From Lancefieldella rimae ATCC 49626 (GTDB lineage Bacteria; Actinomycetota; Coriobacteriia; Coriobacteriales; Atopobiaceae), in contig NZ_ACFE01000003.1 of NCBI RefSeq assembly GCF_000174015.1, forward strand, positions 62,001-126,000: DNA of 64,000 nucleotides. The letters run 5' to 3'. The notes below the pieces were generated by a model. The model was not told the origin of the DNA, did not search any database, and saw only the letters and a list, made by a program, of their open reading frames with translations. The first letter of the stretch is position 1; every line of letters starts with the position of its first letter. Positions 27,363-36,697 of the stretch are shown piece after piece. The position numbers were made by a program, and so were the translations under genes.

Positions 27363-27971
27363 ATGCTCAACCTCATCGGCATTGTTGGTACAAACTCAAA
27401 AGAGTCAACTAACCGCTTACTTCTCAAATACATGCAAAAGCACTTTGCAGATAAAGCGAATATTGAGCTTATTGAGGTAGATAATATTCCGCTTTTTAAT
27501 AAACCAGCTGACATGCAAGTTCCCGAAGTCATCACTGAAATTGCGCAGAAAATTGAAGCCGCAGACGGTGTCATTATCGCAACCCCTGAATATGACCATT
27601 CTATCCCCGCTGCTCTTATGAACATCTTGGCATGGCTTTCCTATGGTATTTATCCCATGGTCAATAAGCCCGTTATGATTGTCGGTGCTTCCCACGGCGC
27701 ACTTGGCTCTTCCCGAGCACAACTACACTTGCGCCAAATCCTGGATGCACCAGAACTTAAGGCATCAGTTATGCCGGGCTCTGAATTTCTACTCCCTCGT
27801 TCGCTCCAGGCTTTTGATGAAAACGGCGATTTAAGAGATTTAACGACAGTAAAAAAATTGAATGTACTCTTTGATGACTTTCGTCTGTTTGTCAAAATTG
27901 CCGAAAAATTGTCCGCATCACAAGTGCTTCTCCATAAAGAAGCCGAGAACTTCAACTGGGAAAATCTATAG
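27363..27971 (+). CDS. NADPH-dependent FMN reductase
   Basis: 202 residues from the ATG at 27363, where the family start LNLIGIVGTNSKESTNRLLL lies; AGAAAGGA precedes it. The FMN_red flavodoxin-like fold has IIATPEYDHSIPAALMN (about 74-90) and KPVMIVGASHGALGSSRAQLHLR (about 102-124). It would reduce FMN or quinones with NAD(P)H. It is 21 bases before a paralogue with the same core, so the pair arose by duplication. Confidence 0.88.
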   Translation: MLNLIGIVGTNSKESTNRLLLKYMQKHFADKANIELIEVDNIPLFNKPADMQVPEVITEIAQKIEAADGVIIATPEYDHSIPAALMNILAWLSYGIYPMVNKPVMIVGASHGALGSSRAQLHLRQILDAPELKASVMPGSEFLLPRSLQAFDENGDLRDLTTVKKLNVLFDDFRLFVKIAEKLSASQVLLHKEAENFNWENL

Positions 27972-27992
27972 GAATTGGAAGGGACACCTGTT

Positions 27993-29210
27993 ATGAAGTT
28001 TGTTGGAATCGTTGGCTCGAACGCGGAGCTTTCATATAATCGCAAGTTACTGCACTTCATCAAAAAACACTTCGAGGAACAATTTGAATTAGAAATTTTA
28101 GAGATTGATGAGATTCCTCTTTTTAACCCTGACGGAAACTGGCATGATTCTTTCCAGCTACGTCTTCTCTACAACAAGATTACACGTGCAGATGGCGTTA
28201 TCATTGCAACTCCCGAGCATAACCACACTATCTCTGCGGCTCTCAAAAGTACTATTGAATGGCTCTCCTATGATGTACATCCGTTTGAGGATAAGCCCGT
28301 TATGGTTGTCGGCGCTTCTTACTACGACCAAGGAACTTCTCGCGCGCAAATTCATCTGAGGAAAATTCTCGACGCTCCGGGGGTCAACGCCTATGTACTT
28401 CCGGGAAACGAGTTTTTATTGGGGAAAGCAAAACAGGCCTTTAACGACAAGGGCGACATTGTCGATGCGGGCACTGTCAATTTCCTCGAATTCTGCATGA
28501 ATAACTTCATTAAATATGTAGAGGTAGTTTCTAAATTGAAAAAACCAAAACCACTTACACCTGAGGATCTTGATGTCACAGGTTCTATTTCAACTACCAT
28601 CGAAGGCATCGATCCCGACGATCCGGATTGGGTCGAGAAGGCCGCGGAAAAAGTCGGGGCGGTCTCAGGAGATACGTATGTCAAGTTGGACCACGGCATT
28701 CTAACCGTTAACCAGATTGATATGTTCCTGAAAGCCATGCCATTTGAGCTGACTTATGCAGACGACAATAATCAATTCCTCTACTACAATAACGCTCATG
28801 AAAATCCAGATAGCATGCTTGCAAAGCGTGTACCCTCGCAATCCGGCAATCGTCTGTCTACCGTTCACAATTCTCTTCCTCCAGCACGTATCAAAAACGT
28901 CGAACGAGTCATCGGAGTTTTAAGAAACGGCGACCAAGAATATGTTCGCGCCATTGTCCCAAGCCCTGAAGGTATTATTAACACCCATAATTATCAGGCA
29001 ATGTATTATCCAGACGGATCATATGCCGGCATCAACGAAATTGTCTTCAACTTCCAAGAGTGGCTTGATTGGTATCTACAGGCTACTGGTCAGCACCTTG
29101 TTGGAGGCAATACACCAACGATGCCTGGAACCGGTGCACCGAGTGCAGGGGGTCCCAGCGCAAGCGGTCCAAGTGCAAGCGTAGACGCAACATCAGGTGC
29201 AAGCGCGTAA
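27993..29210 (+). CDS. FMN reductase fused to a PAS-like domain
   Basis: 405 residues from ATG 27993 (GGAAGGG upstream; the TTG 18 bases earlier is rejected). The N-terminal 190 residues are an FMN_red domain paralogous to the preceding gene (IIATPEHNHTISAALK, KPVMVVGAS). Residues about 235-360 look like the PAS_10/DUF438 type (LTVNQIDMFLKAMPFELTYA ... FLYYNN). The C-terminus is a low-complexity Gly/Ala/Ser/Pro tail (about 372-405) with GPSAS repeats. The PAS domain could bind a cofactor and sense redox or ligand, controlling or accepting electrons from the reductase. Confidence 0.8.
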   Translation: MKFVGIVGSNAELSYNRKLLHFIKKHFEEQFELEILEIDEIPLFNPDGNWHDSFQLRLLYNKITRADGVIIATPEHNHTISAALKSTIEWLSYDVHPFEDKPVMVVGASYYDQGTSRAQIHLRKILDAPGVNAYVLPGNEFLLGKAKQAFNDKGDIVDAGTVNFLEFCMNNFIKYVEVVSKLKKPKPLTPEDLDVTGSISTTIEGIDPDDPDWVEKAAEKVGAVSGDTYVKLDHGILTVNQIDMFLKAMPFELTYADDNNQFLYYNNAHENPDSMLAKRVPSQSGNRLSTVHNSLPPARIKNVERVIGVLRNGDQEYVRAIVPSPEGIINTHNYQAMYYPDGSYAGINEIVFNFQEWLDWYLQATGQHLVGGNTPTMPGTGAPSAGGPSASGPSASVDATSGASA

Positions 29211-29273
29211 GACAAACCAAATTATGCACGTCAAAGAATGCACGTAACTGTCTTTCACGAAGATATGAGCCAA

Positions 29274-29312
29274 ATATCGCCCTATGACACCACACGTACC
29301 ATAGGGCGATAT
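29274..29312. terminator. Bidirectional hairpin between convergent genes
   Basis: A perfect 13-bp inverted repeat, ATATCGCCCTATG and CATAGGGCGATAT, with a 13-base loop. It sits between the FMN reductase-PAS gene (plus) and the isochorismatase-like gene (minus). No clear U tract follows on either strand, so it may be a Rho-assisted or attenuating hairpin serving both sides. Confidence 0.6.
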
Positions 29313-29365
29313 TGCATATATCCAAATAGCAATTAATAGAGTAAGAGAAGAAAATCCGTGCCCTT

Positions 29366-29812
29366 CTAAACGACATTTACTCCGGCATCACGTAGCTCAT
29401 GCTTGGTATCCTCAAACGCCTTCTCATTTTTTGAAACAACCGCGCGCACATTAACTGTTGCCTTCAAGCCGTTTTTCAAAGCACCGAGAGCAGTCTCTTT
29501 AATACAAAAATTACCGTCGAGGCCAATAATCTCAACCTCATCAGCGTTTAGTTCTTGAAGCCTCTGCAACAGTTTGGGATTTGAAAAAGCATCGCCTTCA
29601 CGCTTGTCAAATACGTAATCAGAAACAACCGAAAGTCCGGCACCAAATTCTTTCTTTTTTGAAGCGCGCTCCCAAGGAAGCTTGTGTACAACGTATATAA
29701 CCTGTTCGGGTTCATACTGGCTGATTATGTCATTACATGCTTCAATAAGACCTTCGGTATTACGACGTTTCATAACATTGGTTTGAACATCAACGACAAG
29801 CAAAGCCTTCAT
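29366..29812 (-). CDS. Isochorismatase-family cysteine hydrolase
   Basis: 148 residues from the ATG at 29812, chosen for GAAGGGAA just upstream and the family start MKALLVVDVQTNVM (catalytic Asp in VVDVQ). The nucleophile region is LDGNFCIKETALGAL (Cys near residue 107), and Lys in VVHKLPWE supplies the third catalytic position. Family members hydrolyse nicotinamide, isochorismate or related amides; the exact substrate is unknown. At 148 residues it is shorter than typical nicotinamidases (about 180-210). Confidence 0.82.
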   Translation of the reverse strand: MKALLVVDVQTNVMKRRNTEGLIEACNDIISQYEPEQVIYVVHKLPWERASKKKEFGAGLSVVSDYVFDKREGDAFSNPKLLQRLQELNADEVEIIGLDGNFCIKETALGALKNGLKATVNVRAVVSKNEKAFEDTKHELRDAGVNVV

Positions 29813-29891
29813 AGCATTCCCTTCTCGGAAATAAACCTTCATAAAAAATTTTATCATACGGAATACTTGGGTCATGATAACAACAAGTTTG

Positions 29892-30167
29892 TTATCTGTG
29901 CTTTCTGTATATATCCTTGTAATGGCCGATGCTGAACACTTCGATGATTAATTTGTCATTCTGAATCAGACAAAGAATTCTGTAATTCCCCACGCGATAC
30001 CGCCATTCACCGGAACAATCTGCCGTAAGTCCCTTTCCTAACCGGCAGGGATATATACAGCCTTCAAGGTTGTTCTCTATCCAAGAGAGAATCAATCGGG
30101 CAGTAAAGTGATCCATCTTCTCAAGCTGGCCCAAAGCTTTGTGGGTGTACTCAACATGGAAACTCAT
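29892..30167 (-). CDS. Orphan RelE/ParE-superfamily toxin
   Basis: 91 residues with the RelE core: FHVEYTHKALGQLEKMD, a central ADCSGEWRYRVGNYRILCLI (typical RxRxGxYR) and a C-terminal His/Tyr region near GHYKDIYRKHR. Such toxins cleave mRNA at the ribosome or bind gyrase. No antitoxin is encoded upstream: the 78 bases to the divergent asnA gene have stops in the relevant frames. It is either an orphan controlled by a distant antitoxin or a remnant of a decayed module. Confidence 0.8.
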   Translation of the reverse strand: MSFHVEYTHKALGQLEKMDHFTARLILSWIENNLEGCIYPCRLGKGLTADCSGEWRYRVGNYRILCLIQNDKLIIEVFSIGHYKDIYRKHR

Positions 30168-30245
30168 ACGTATGAAACGTTAGGGCTTTATGTAATCAAA
30201 TATTTATCTACAATGATTGCAAGCTATTTACGTCAAGGAGCATAC

Positions 30246-31247
30246 ATGACTTCCATCCCTGAGGACTATGAATCGCAGTTGTCTCTCTATGACACCCAGC
30301 GTGCCATAGAGCGCATCAAGTACATTTTTCTTGCAAAGCTCTGTGCCGCACTCCACCTCGTGCGTGTAACGGCGCCTCTTATAGTGGATCCCGAAACAGG
30401 CATGAATGACAACCTCAGTGGTACTGAGAGACCGGTAAGCTTTGATACGCCGGCCATTGGCAAAGACGCCGAGGTTGTGCAGTCGCTTGCAAAGTGGAAA
30501 CGCTATGCGCTGCACCGCTATGACTTCAATGTGGGGAAAGGCCTCGTATGTGACATGAACGCCATTCGTCGTGATGAGGAACTTGACAACTTACACTCTA
30601 TTTACGTGGATCAATGGGACTGGGAAAAGGTCATTGGCGAGAAGGACCGCACACCTGCCTATCTCAAAGATACCGTTACTCGTATTGTCACAGCCATCTG
30701 CGGAACACTTGACGAGTTGAAGTGGCACTATCCTCAGCTGGAAACGGAACTCGACCGCACCGTTACCTTTATAACCACACAAGAGTTGGAAGACCTCTAT
30801 CCGGAGCTTACGCCCACCGAACGAGAAAACCGCTTTGTCGCCAAACACCATACCACCTTCATTGTCGGCATCGGAGAAACTCTGCGTTCAGGCAAGCCTC
30901 ATGACAAACGTTCCCCTGACTATGACGACTGGCACCTTAATGGTGACCTGCTCTTCTGGGATAATGTTCTCGGCTGTGCCCTTGAAATCAGCAGCATGGG
31001 CATCCGCGTAAGCCCCGCATCACTTGATAGGCAGCTCTCCGTCTCCGGCTGTGATGACCGCCGGAAACTGCCGTTTCATAAGATGCTTCTTGAGAATAAA
31101 CTGCCTTGTACCATTGGCGGCGGTATCGGTCAAAGCCGCCTCTGTATGCTGCTTTTAGGCAAGGCGCATGTGGGAGAAGTACAGGCATCCATTTGGGATA
31201 GTGATACCATCCAGGCATGCCAAGAGGCCGGAGTTCAGCTGCTGTAA
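30246..31247 (+). CDS. asnA: Aspartate-ammonia ligase (asparagine synthetase A)
   Basis: 333 residues from ATG 30246 with CAAGGAG at good spacing; the family length is about 330. It makes asparagine from aspartate, ammonia and ATP. The class II synthetase-like fold shows ETGMNDNLSGTERPV, VGKGLVCDMNAIRRDEELDNLHSIYVDQWDWEKVI and the C-terminal IGGGIGQSRLCMLLL. Cytoplasmic. Its stop lies only 5 bases from the convergent MacB-like gene, leaving no room for a separate terminator. Confidence 0.95.
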   Translation: MTSIPEDYESQLSLYDTQRAIERIKYIFLAKLCAALHLVRVTAPLIVDPETGMNDNLSGTERPVSFDTPAIGKDAEVVQSLAKWKRYALHRYDFNVGKGLVCDMNAIRRDEELDNLHSIYVDQWDWEKVIGEKDRTPAYLKDTVTRIVTAICGTLDELKWHYPQLETELDRTVTFITTQELEDLYPELTPTERENRFVAKHHTTFIVGIGETLRSGKPHDKRSPDYDDWHLNGDLLFWDNVLGCALEISSMGIRVSPASLDRQLSVSGCDDRRKLPFHKMLLENKLPCTIGGGIGQSRLCMLLLGKAHVGEVQASIWDSDTIQACQEAGVQLL

Positions 31248-31252
31248 AATCT

Positions 31253-32458
31253 CTACTGGTAGCGGAGCGATTCTATCGGATTGAGCTTTGCTGCCCGTCG
31301 TGCGGGCCACCAGCCAAACACAAGCCCAATTCCAATACAAATTCCTGAGGTCACAGCCACGATTGACGGGGTAATGATAGGCGTAATCGCGGTCTCCAAG
31401 TGCATAAGGGTTGAAGCCGATCCCGCCAAGGCCAACGCTCCGGCGTAACCGAGAGCAACTCCAATAACACCACCCGAGATGCAGAGCAGTATCGATTCAC
31501 ATAAGAACTGCTTTGTAATATCGGCGGCACGCGCGCCAAGCGCCTTACGCAGGCCAATCTCACGAATTCGCTCCGTCACATTGGTAAGCATCATATTCAT
31601 GATGCCAATACCGCCAACCAAAAGTGAAATACTGGCGATGGCTGTTACAAGTATCTGAAATGAAGCCATTGTGGAGTTGAGCTGGTCAATGATGGAGGAC
31701 AATGTCATAACATACACACGATCATCTTCCCCTTCAGGAATGGCAAACCAATCAAACAACCAGGCCTTTGTTTGATCCGCCAGAGACTTCATGTCAACAT
31801 TTTCGCGTGCATATCCAAAAATCTGACTGATTGTTTTGGTACCCGAAACGCGCGTCGTAAACGTTGAATACGGCAGATAACACAGAAGAGTATCGTTTCC
31901 TCCTCCCATCCTTTGACCACTGTCGCATACGCCGATTACGGTATAGGTATTGTCATCGATACGGACTGTCTTACCAATGGCATCTTTCTCGCTTCCGTAG
32001 AGCTTCTCGGCAGCCACTCGATCAAGAACAACGTTTTTTGCCACATTGTCCACATCCGATTGCGAGAAGAGCGAGCCGGCCGAAGCCTTGAATCCCATTG
32101 CAGTGAAGTACTCAGGCTGACAGCCGATAATCTGCGTGTCAAACTGCTTCTCGATAGAATCAATGCGGCCGGCACTGGAGTCAATACCGGTAACAAATTC
32201 ATAGCCGGGAACACTCATTGCCAGCTGATCTAAATCCTGCTGCGTCACTCCTCGATCAGGCCACGCATATATGCTCACCATTCGTGATTGATTGAGACCC
32301 AGTGAGCCCACCAGGGAGTATTTAATGCCATCGATAAGAGCCGTCATGGCAATGACCGCACTGATTCCAATTACAATTCCAAGCACGGTCAATAGACTGC
32401 GCGCACGATTGGCATTGAAAGCAGAGAGGGTTTCATGAAGCAGGTCGCGAAGCCTCAT
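31253..32458 (-). CDS. MacB-type ABC permease
   Basis: 401 residues: first helix about 20-45, a large extracytoplasmic MacB_PCD domain (about 50-255), then three helices (about 280-395), the second near IREIGLRKALGARAADI, the coupling motif of FtsX-like permeases. It has no fused ATPase; that is the preceding gene, which overlaps by 4 bases. Together with the HlyD-like adaptor this forms a MacAB-like tripartite or single-membrane efflux system for peptides or drugs. Confidence 0.9.
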   Translation of the reverse strand: MRLRDLLHETLSAFNANRARSLLTVLGIVIGISAVIAMTALIDGIKYSLVGSLGLNQSRMVSIYAWPDRGVTQQDLDQLAMSVPGYEFVTGIDSSAGRIDSIEKQFDTQIIGCQPEYFTAMGFKASAGSLFSQSDVDNVAKNVVLDRVAAEKLYGSEKDAIGKTVRIDDNTYTVIGVCDSGQRMGGGNDTLLCYLPYSTFTTRVSGTKTISQIFGYARENVDMKSLADQTKAWLFDWFAIPEGEDDRVYVMTLSSIIDQLNSTMASFQILVTAIASISLLVGGIGIMNMMLTNVTERIREIGLRKALGARAADITKQFLCESILLCISGGVIGVALGYAGALALAGSASTLMHLETAITPIITPSIVAVTSGICIGIGLVFGWWPARRAAKLNPIESLRYQ

Positions 32459-33195
32459 AGAGATGCACCTCCTGCCATCCTCTGCACACCATGATGCAAT
32501 ACATATTCTCGTTCCTGCTCAGCCGTAAGCAAGCGCCCGTCGCGGATATGCACAACGCGATCAGCCCATGTGGCAATTTCGGGATCATGAGTAATGAGTA
32601 CAATGGTCTTGCCGCGATCCTGCATGGTTCGAAACGTTTTGAGTACCATTTCGCCCGTTGCGGAATCAAGATTGCCCGTGGGTTCATCGGCAAGAATCAC
32701 TGCAGGATCGTTAACCAAGGCACGCGCAATGGCCACACGTTGAATCTGACCGCCGGAAAGTTCATTGGATTTATGGTCATAGTAATCCTCAGGTAAGCCC
32801 ACCGACCGCAACGCCTTCCAGGCGCGCAGTTCCCTTTCTGCAACAGGTATATCGGAGTAAATGAGCGGAAGAACAACATTGCGCAACACGGTAGTTCGGG
32901 GCAGAAGATTAAACGACTGGAATACAAAGCCAAGACGCGTTGCGCGAATCTCAGCAAGATCATCATCGGAAAGATTGGCAACCTCAAGACCTTCAAGCTT
33001 ATAAGAACCCGAGGTAGGCGTATCAAGACAACCGAGGATATTCATAAGGGTTGATTTGCCCGATCCTGAAGGGCCCATAATGCAGAGAAACTCGCCCTTC
33101 TCGACGCTTAAAGATACGCCACGCAAAGCATGAGTAAGTCCTGCAGCTGTCTCATATATGCGGTGCAGCTTATGTGCCTCGATTACCTTTGGCAT
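32455..33195 (-). CDS. ABC transporter ATPase (MacB/LolD type)
   Basis: 246-residue ATPase with GPSGSGKST (about 40-48), Q-loop [11 protein letters not shown], signature [15 protein letters not shown] and DEPTGNLD with catalytic Glu. The FNLLP motif is typical of LolD/MacB-class ATPases. It follows the adaptor gene by one base and overlaps the permease gene by 4, so the three are one operon. Confidence 0.92.
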   Translation of the reverse strand: MPKVIEAHKLHRIYETAAGLTHALRGVSLSVEKGEFLCIMGPSGSGKSTLMNILGCLDTPTSGSYKLEGLEVANLSDDDLAEIRATRLGFVFQSFNLLPRTTVLRNVVLPLIYSDIPVAERELRAWKALRSVGLPEDYYDHKSNELSGGQIQRVAIARALVNDPAVILADEPTGNLDSATGEMVLKTFRTMQDRGKTIVLITHDPEIATWADRVVHIRDGRLLTAEQEREYVLHHGVQRMAGGASL

Positions 33196-33196
33196 T

Positions 33197-34786
33197 TTAT
33201 CTACCGCCGCCTGTCACGTCTTTATCGCTCGAAGAGTCGCTGCTTGAACCGTTTGAGGTACCACTTGCACTACCGCTTGAGCCGTCTTTTTCGCCGCCAT
33301 CGGGATTGTCCAAAATACCTACATCGGGATTTCCTGTTCCGCCGGCGAGAAGTACCTCGGTACCGTCATTGATGCCTTCGCCCTCAATGACGGCGGTAGT
33401 CGAACTCTTTGCCTTGACCGTAACGGGCACTCGTTTAACCTGAGGATTGTTCTTGTCATCACGAGAAGTGACGACGTTCACATAGGTTCCCGTCTCATCC
33501 TCTGCCAATGCAAAGAGAGGTACCGTAAGCACGTTTTCCATATGCTGGATCATAATGTCTGCGCTGGCAGTCATACCGGGCTTTATGGAGGCATCGGGGT
33601 TTTCTATCAGAAGCTCAACATCATACGTAACAATGGCGCGTCCCCGACCGTCATAGCTCATCCCTGAGGTGTCCCCACCTGAAGACGATACGGTAGAGAC
33701 ATGAGTAACGATTGCCCCACAGCTAAGTTCCCGAAGAGCTGCAAACGTTACCTGCGCTTTTTGTTCAACGGCAATACGGGAAATATCCACTTCATTTATC
33801 TGAACATTTACCTTCATTTTTGAGAGATCGGCGATGGTGATCAAAGACCCTGACGCACCTGATCCGGAATTCGAACCTGCCCCAGCGCCTCCGGAAGATC
33901 CAACCGATGCACCGTTGACCGCATTCATGACAATGACCGTACCATCGCAAGGAGCCGTTACCGTGCGTTTGTCCGCTTGAGCGACTGCGTCATTATGAGC
34001 TGAGCGAGCCTCTTCAAGAGCGATTTGTGCACTTTCAAGGTTCGCCTGCGCTGTTTCAACCGATGCCTCGACCGAAGAGGCATTGGCACCGCCGTTTTCC
34101 TGATCATCTTCACCCACACCCGCAACTCCACTACGGGCGGCCTCCAAAGCGGCTTTTGCCTTACTCACTTCATTCTCTGCCGCTTTCACTTGCTGCGCGG
34201 CTTTACGCACAGCTTTATCAAGTTCGTCGTTTTTAATGGTAAAGAGCTTATCGCCCTTTTTAACAACAGAACCCTCCGCAACTTGAACATCCTGTATGAT
34301 GCCGTCAACTTCGGGGGTCACCACTGTTGAAGAGATGGGCTTGATGGAACCTGAAGCCGATACGGAATCGCTGAATTCCCCGCGCGTAATGAAAGCGGTG
34401 CTTGCGGTAGGAGCTTCAACCTGTTTTTCACTCTGGAATAAACGTGCGACAAACGCAATGCCGATAAGTACAACGACGCCCAGCGCAATGCCCACTTTTA
34501 TGAATTTCTTTCTGAGGCGGATCTTACGATGACGCATGAGGCTTTCATAGGCTTCACGAGCTTCGGCATCCTCTTTATCCTCAGCTGAAGTTATCACCTC
34601 TATGCGGGAATTGATATCCGCCGTTTTGTCGGTAACGTCCGGCACCTTGTGAGCACTAACGGTATGTCGCTCGTTATCGGGTGATGCGTTGTCATCTGGC
34701 GAAGCACTGCCGCCAGATAAGGGGTTGCTGTCGCCAGATGACGTATCAACTTTCCCCTGTTGGAGCTTACGATCAAAATGAAACAT
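33197..34786 (-). CDS. HlyD-family membrane-fusion/adaptor protein (MacA-like)
   Basis: 529 residues, first gene of the efflux operon. A hydrophilic N-terminal 105 residues precede the single membrane helix (IALGVVVLIGIAFVARLF). Lipoyl/barrel-sandwich halves follow: TVVTPEVDGIIQDVQVAEGSVVKKGD and TVTAPCDGTVIVMN. An alpha-helical hairpin between them (about 205-285) is rich in Ala, Glu and Lys. Then come beta-barrel and membrane-proximal domains and a Ser/Gly-rich tail (about 495-529). MacA proteins stimulate the MacB ATPase. The unusual features are the long cytoplasmic extension and the low-complexity tail. Confidence 0.85.
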   Translation of the reverse strand: MFHFDRKLQQGKVDTSSGDSNPLSGGSASPDDNASPDNERHTVSAHKVPDVTDKTADINSRIEVITSAEDKEDAEAREAYESLMRHRKIRLRKKFIKVGIALGVVVLIGIAFVARLFQSEKQVEAPTASTAFITRGEFSDSVSASGSIKPISSTVVTPEVDGIIQDVQVAEGSVVKKGDKLFTIKNDELDKAVRKAAQQVKAAENEVSKAKAALEAARSGVAGVGEDDQENGGANASSVEASVETAQANLESAQIALEEARSAHNDAVAQADKRTVTAPCDGTVIVMNAVNGASVGSSGGAGAGSNSGSGASGSLITIADLSKMKVNVQINEVDISRIAVEQKAQVTFAALRELSCGAIVTHVSTVSSSGGDTSGMSYDGRGRAIVTYDVELLIENPDASIKPGMTASADIMIQHMENVLTVPLFALAEDETGTYVNVVTSRDDKNNPQVKRVPVTVKAKSSTTAVIEGEGINDGTEVLLAGGTGNPDVGILDNPDGGEKDGSSGSASGTSNGSSSDSSSDKDVTGGGR

Positions 34787-34912
34787 AACTCCTCCGAACG
34801 TATGCGTTTATTCAGTGTTTGTTCAGTTGATACACATCTTATAGAAATTCTCGGCAAGAAATTTTGTCTTCCGTAAAATCTACGGTGAACGGTAATTGTC
34901 AGAACGTTATTA

Positions 34913-34948
34913 ACATAAAGGCAGCAGCAAGACTACCCTGCTGCTGCC
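34913..34948 (-). terminator. Terminator of the PTS operon
   Basis: A perfect 10-bp stem, GGCAGCAGCA and TGCTGCTGCC, with a 9-base loop (34920-34948). On the minus strand it is followed by TTTATG. It lies 45 bases after the IID stop and before the adaptor-gene promoter region. Confidence 0.65.
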
Positions 34949-34992
34949 TATTTACCCAAAAAGTACAAACAAGTCAAAGTACAATTTACGCT

Positions 34993-35871
34993 CTAGGCCA
35001 AGAAGCCAAAATACGCTCCAATGACTCCCAAAACCATGGTGCCTAAAATGAGCCACATGGGATTGATCTTCTTGGCAAGAAGCCGGTAATAGATCCAAAA
35101 CGCACTCATACCAACAATGCCAGGCATGATGCTGTCAAGTACAGTTTGAATGGTGGTTGGATCCTGGCCCTCAACGGCCTGACCAATCTGCACGGGAATG
35201 GTTGCCCAGAACATGTCTTTTGTCATACCACCAATAACCATCGCACCCACGATGCCAATGGCAGCTATGACCTTCTGCATCAGCCCGTTTTCCGATGCTT
35301 TCTCAAGAAAGCCTACTCCCATTGAGTAGCCCTTCTGAACGCCCCAAACACGAAGCCAAAACGCGGGAATGTTGTAGATAAGTAAAAAGACAATAGGTCC
35401 GGCTGCGTTACCGGCCTGACAAAGTGAAATGCCTACGGCTGCCGCAACAACACGGATGGTAGTAAGGAAAATGGCATCTCCAATGCCGGAAAGCGGACCC
35501 ATGAGAGCGGCTTTGACATCGTTGACCGAATCGGGCTCAATCTCGCCTCGAGCAACACGTTCCTCCATGGCCATTGCAATGCCGCCGACAAACGGGGCAA
35601 ACTGTACCGTAATATTGAAGAATGCCGCGTGACGACGAAGGGCTGCCGCATAGTCATCAGGACGGCCGTGATAAATCTTTTTGAGCATTCCGGCAACCAT
35701 AAGACAAAATGCAAGGTTCATCTGCTTATAGTACGTCCAAGAAAACTCCATACCCAAAGCACCCGTGTTGAGCGAAGACTTGATAAGATCGCTCTTGGTA
35801 ATCTTATACTGATTATTATTCGCAGATACGTCAGTTTGAGCCGTAGCAGTTCTGGTCTCATTAGAAGTCAT
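34993..35871 (-). CDS. PTS mannose/fructose/sorbose-family IID component
   Basis: Membrane subunit of a Man-family PTS permease. 292 residues from ATG 35871, preferred over ATG 35880 because GGAG abuts the earlier one and is correctly spaced for this. Typical features are SLNTGALGMEFSWTYYKQMNLAF at the N-terminus, FFNITVQFAPFVGGIAMAMEE, the LMGPLSGIGDAIF motif and hydrophobic C-terminal helices. The start lies inside the end of the IIC gene (11-base overlap). It works with IIC to translocate the sugar while IIA/IIB phosphorylate it. Confidence 0.93.
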   Translation of the reverse strand: MTSNETRTATAQTDVSANNNQYKITKSDLIKSSLNTGALGMEFSWTYYKQMNLAFCLMVAGMLKKIYHGRPDDYAAALRRHAAFFNITVQFAPFVGGIAMAMEERVARGEIEPDSVNDVKAALMGPLSGIGDAIFLTTIRVVAAAVGISLCQAGNAAGPIVFLLIYNIPAFWLRVWGVQKGYSMGVGFLEKASENGLMQKVIAAIGIVGAMVIGGMTKDMFWATIPVQIGQAVEGQDPTTIQTVLDSIMPGIVGMSAFWIYYRLLAKKINPMWLILGTMVLGVIGAYFGFLA

Positions 35872-36640
35872 CGTCGTCATCTCCTTCCGTTACAAGCTGG
35901 GGACCACCGGAGTTAGTACCAAAGTTCAGCAGGCCGAACTTCTCGATACCAATAATAATCGCGATAAGAGCAACGCCCAGCGACGGAACATTCATATACG
36001 AGGCAAGCAAGAAGCCCAGGAAGAAGAAGGGCAGGATTTCGCGCTTGAGAACAAGTCTGCCGAGCATAGCAAAACCCATGGCAGGAAGAATATTGGCGGC
36101 AATACCAAAGCCGTCCATAATGAACGTCGGAATCCAGTCAAGAAGGTTCTGTACGGCACCGGCACCCAGATAATATGCTAGGCCAACAAGAAGAACGTTC
36201 TTTGCAAGGCCGATAAGACCAATCGCCCAGTGTGCTGCATAAATGCTTTTAAGATTACCCTTTGATGCACATACGTCGGCCTTGTCAACAATGATTGGCA
36301 TAACACCATTGATAACGTTACTGATGGCAAGTGAAAGCGTAGCAATAGGCATAGCCAGTGCAAGCGCTGCCTCAGTACCCTTACCCAACGTAATGGCAAA
36401 GGCACAGGCGAGAATACTGCCTACCTTTTCATCAGGCGGCAGATATGCACCGATGGAAATATTTCCCATAAAAAGAAGTTCAAGACTGGCACCGATGGCT
36501 AATCCCGTCGGCAGATCTCCCAGAATAAGACCAATCAAGGGACACGTGACAATGGGTCTGAACGCATAGAGTGTGCCGAGCTGATAGTCAAACATCGCAA
36601 ATGCTGTAACGAGCGATATCAGCAGTGTCTGTACAAGCAT
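35861..36640 (-). CDS. PTS mannose/fructose/sorbose-family IIC component
   Basis: 259-residue membrane channel subunit from ATG 36640, which has GGAGG at perfect distance; a TTG 15 bases earlier is rejected. RPIVTCPLIGLILGDLPTGLAIGASLELLFMGNISIGAYLPPDE is the IIC signature region of the Man family. About eight hydrophobic helices follow, ending in an acidic GDDDDDF tail. It overlaps IID, indicating stoichiometric synthesis. Confidence 0.93.
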   Translation of the reverse strand: MLVQTLLISLVTAFAMFDYQLGTLYAFRPIVTCPLIGLILGDLPTGLAIGASLELLFMGNISIGAYLPPDEKVGSILACAFAITLGKGTEAALALAMPIATLSLAISNVINGVMPIIVDKADVCASKGNLKSIYAAHWAIGLIGLAKNVLLVGLAYYLGAGAVQNLLDWIPTFIMDGFGIAANILPAMGFAMLGRLVLKREILPFFFLGFLLASYMNVPSLGVALIAIIIGIEKFGLLNFGTNSGGPQLVTEGDDDDDF

Positions 36641-36697
36641 CTTTCCTCCAATCAAACTGTCTCAAACGTTACGTTGGTCGTGCAAAATCATGCGGGA

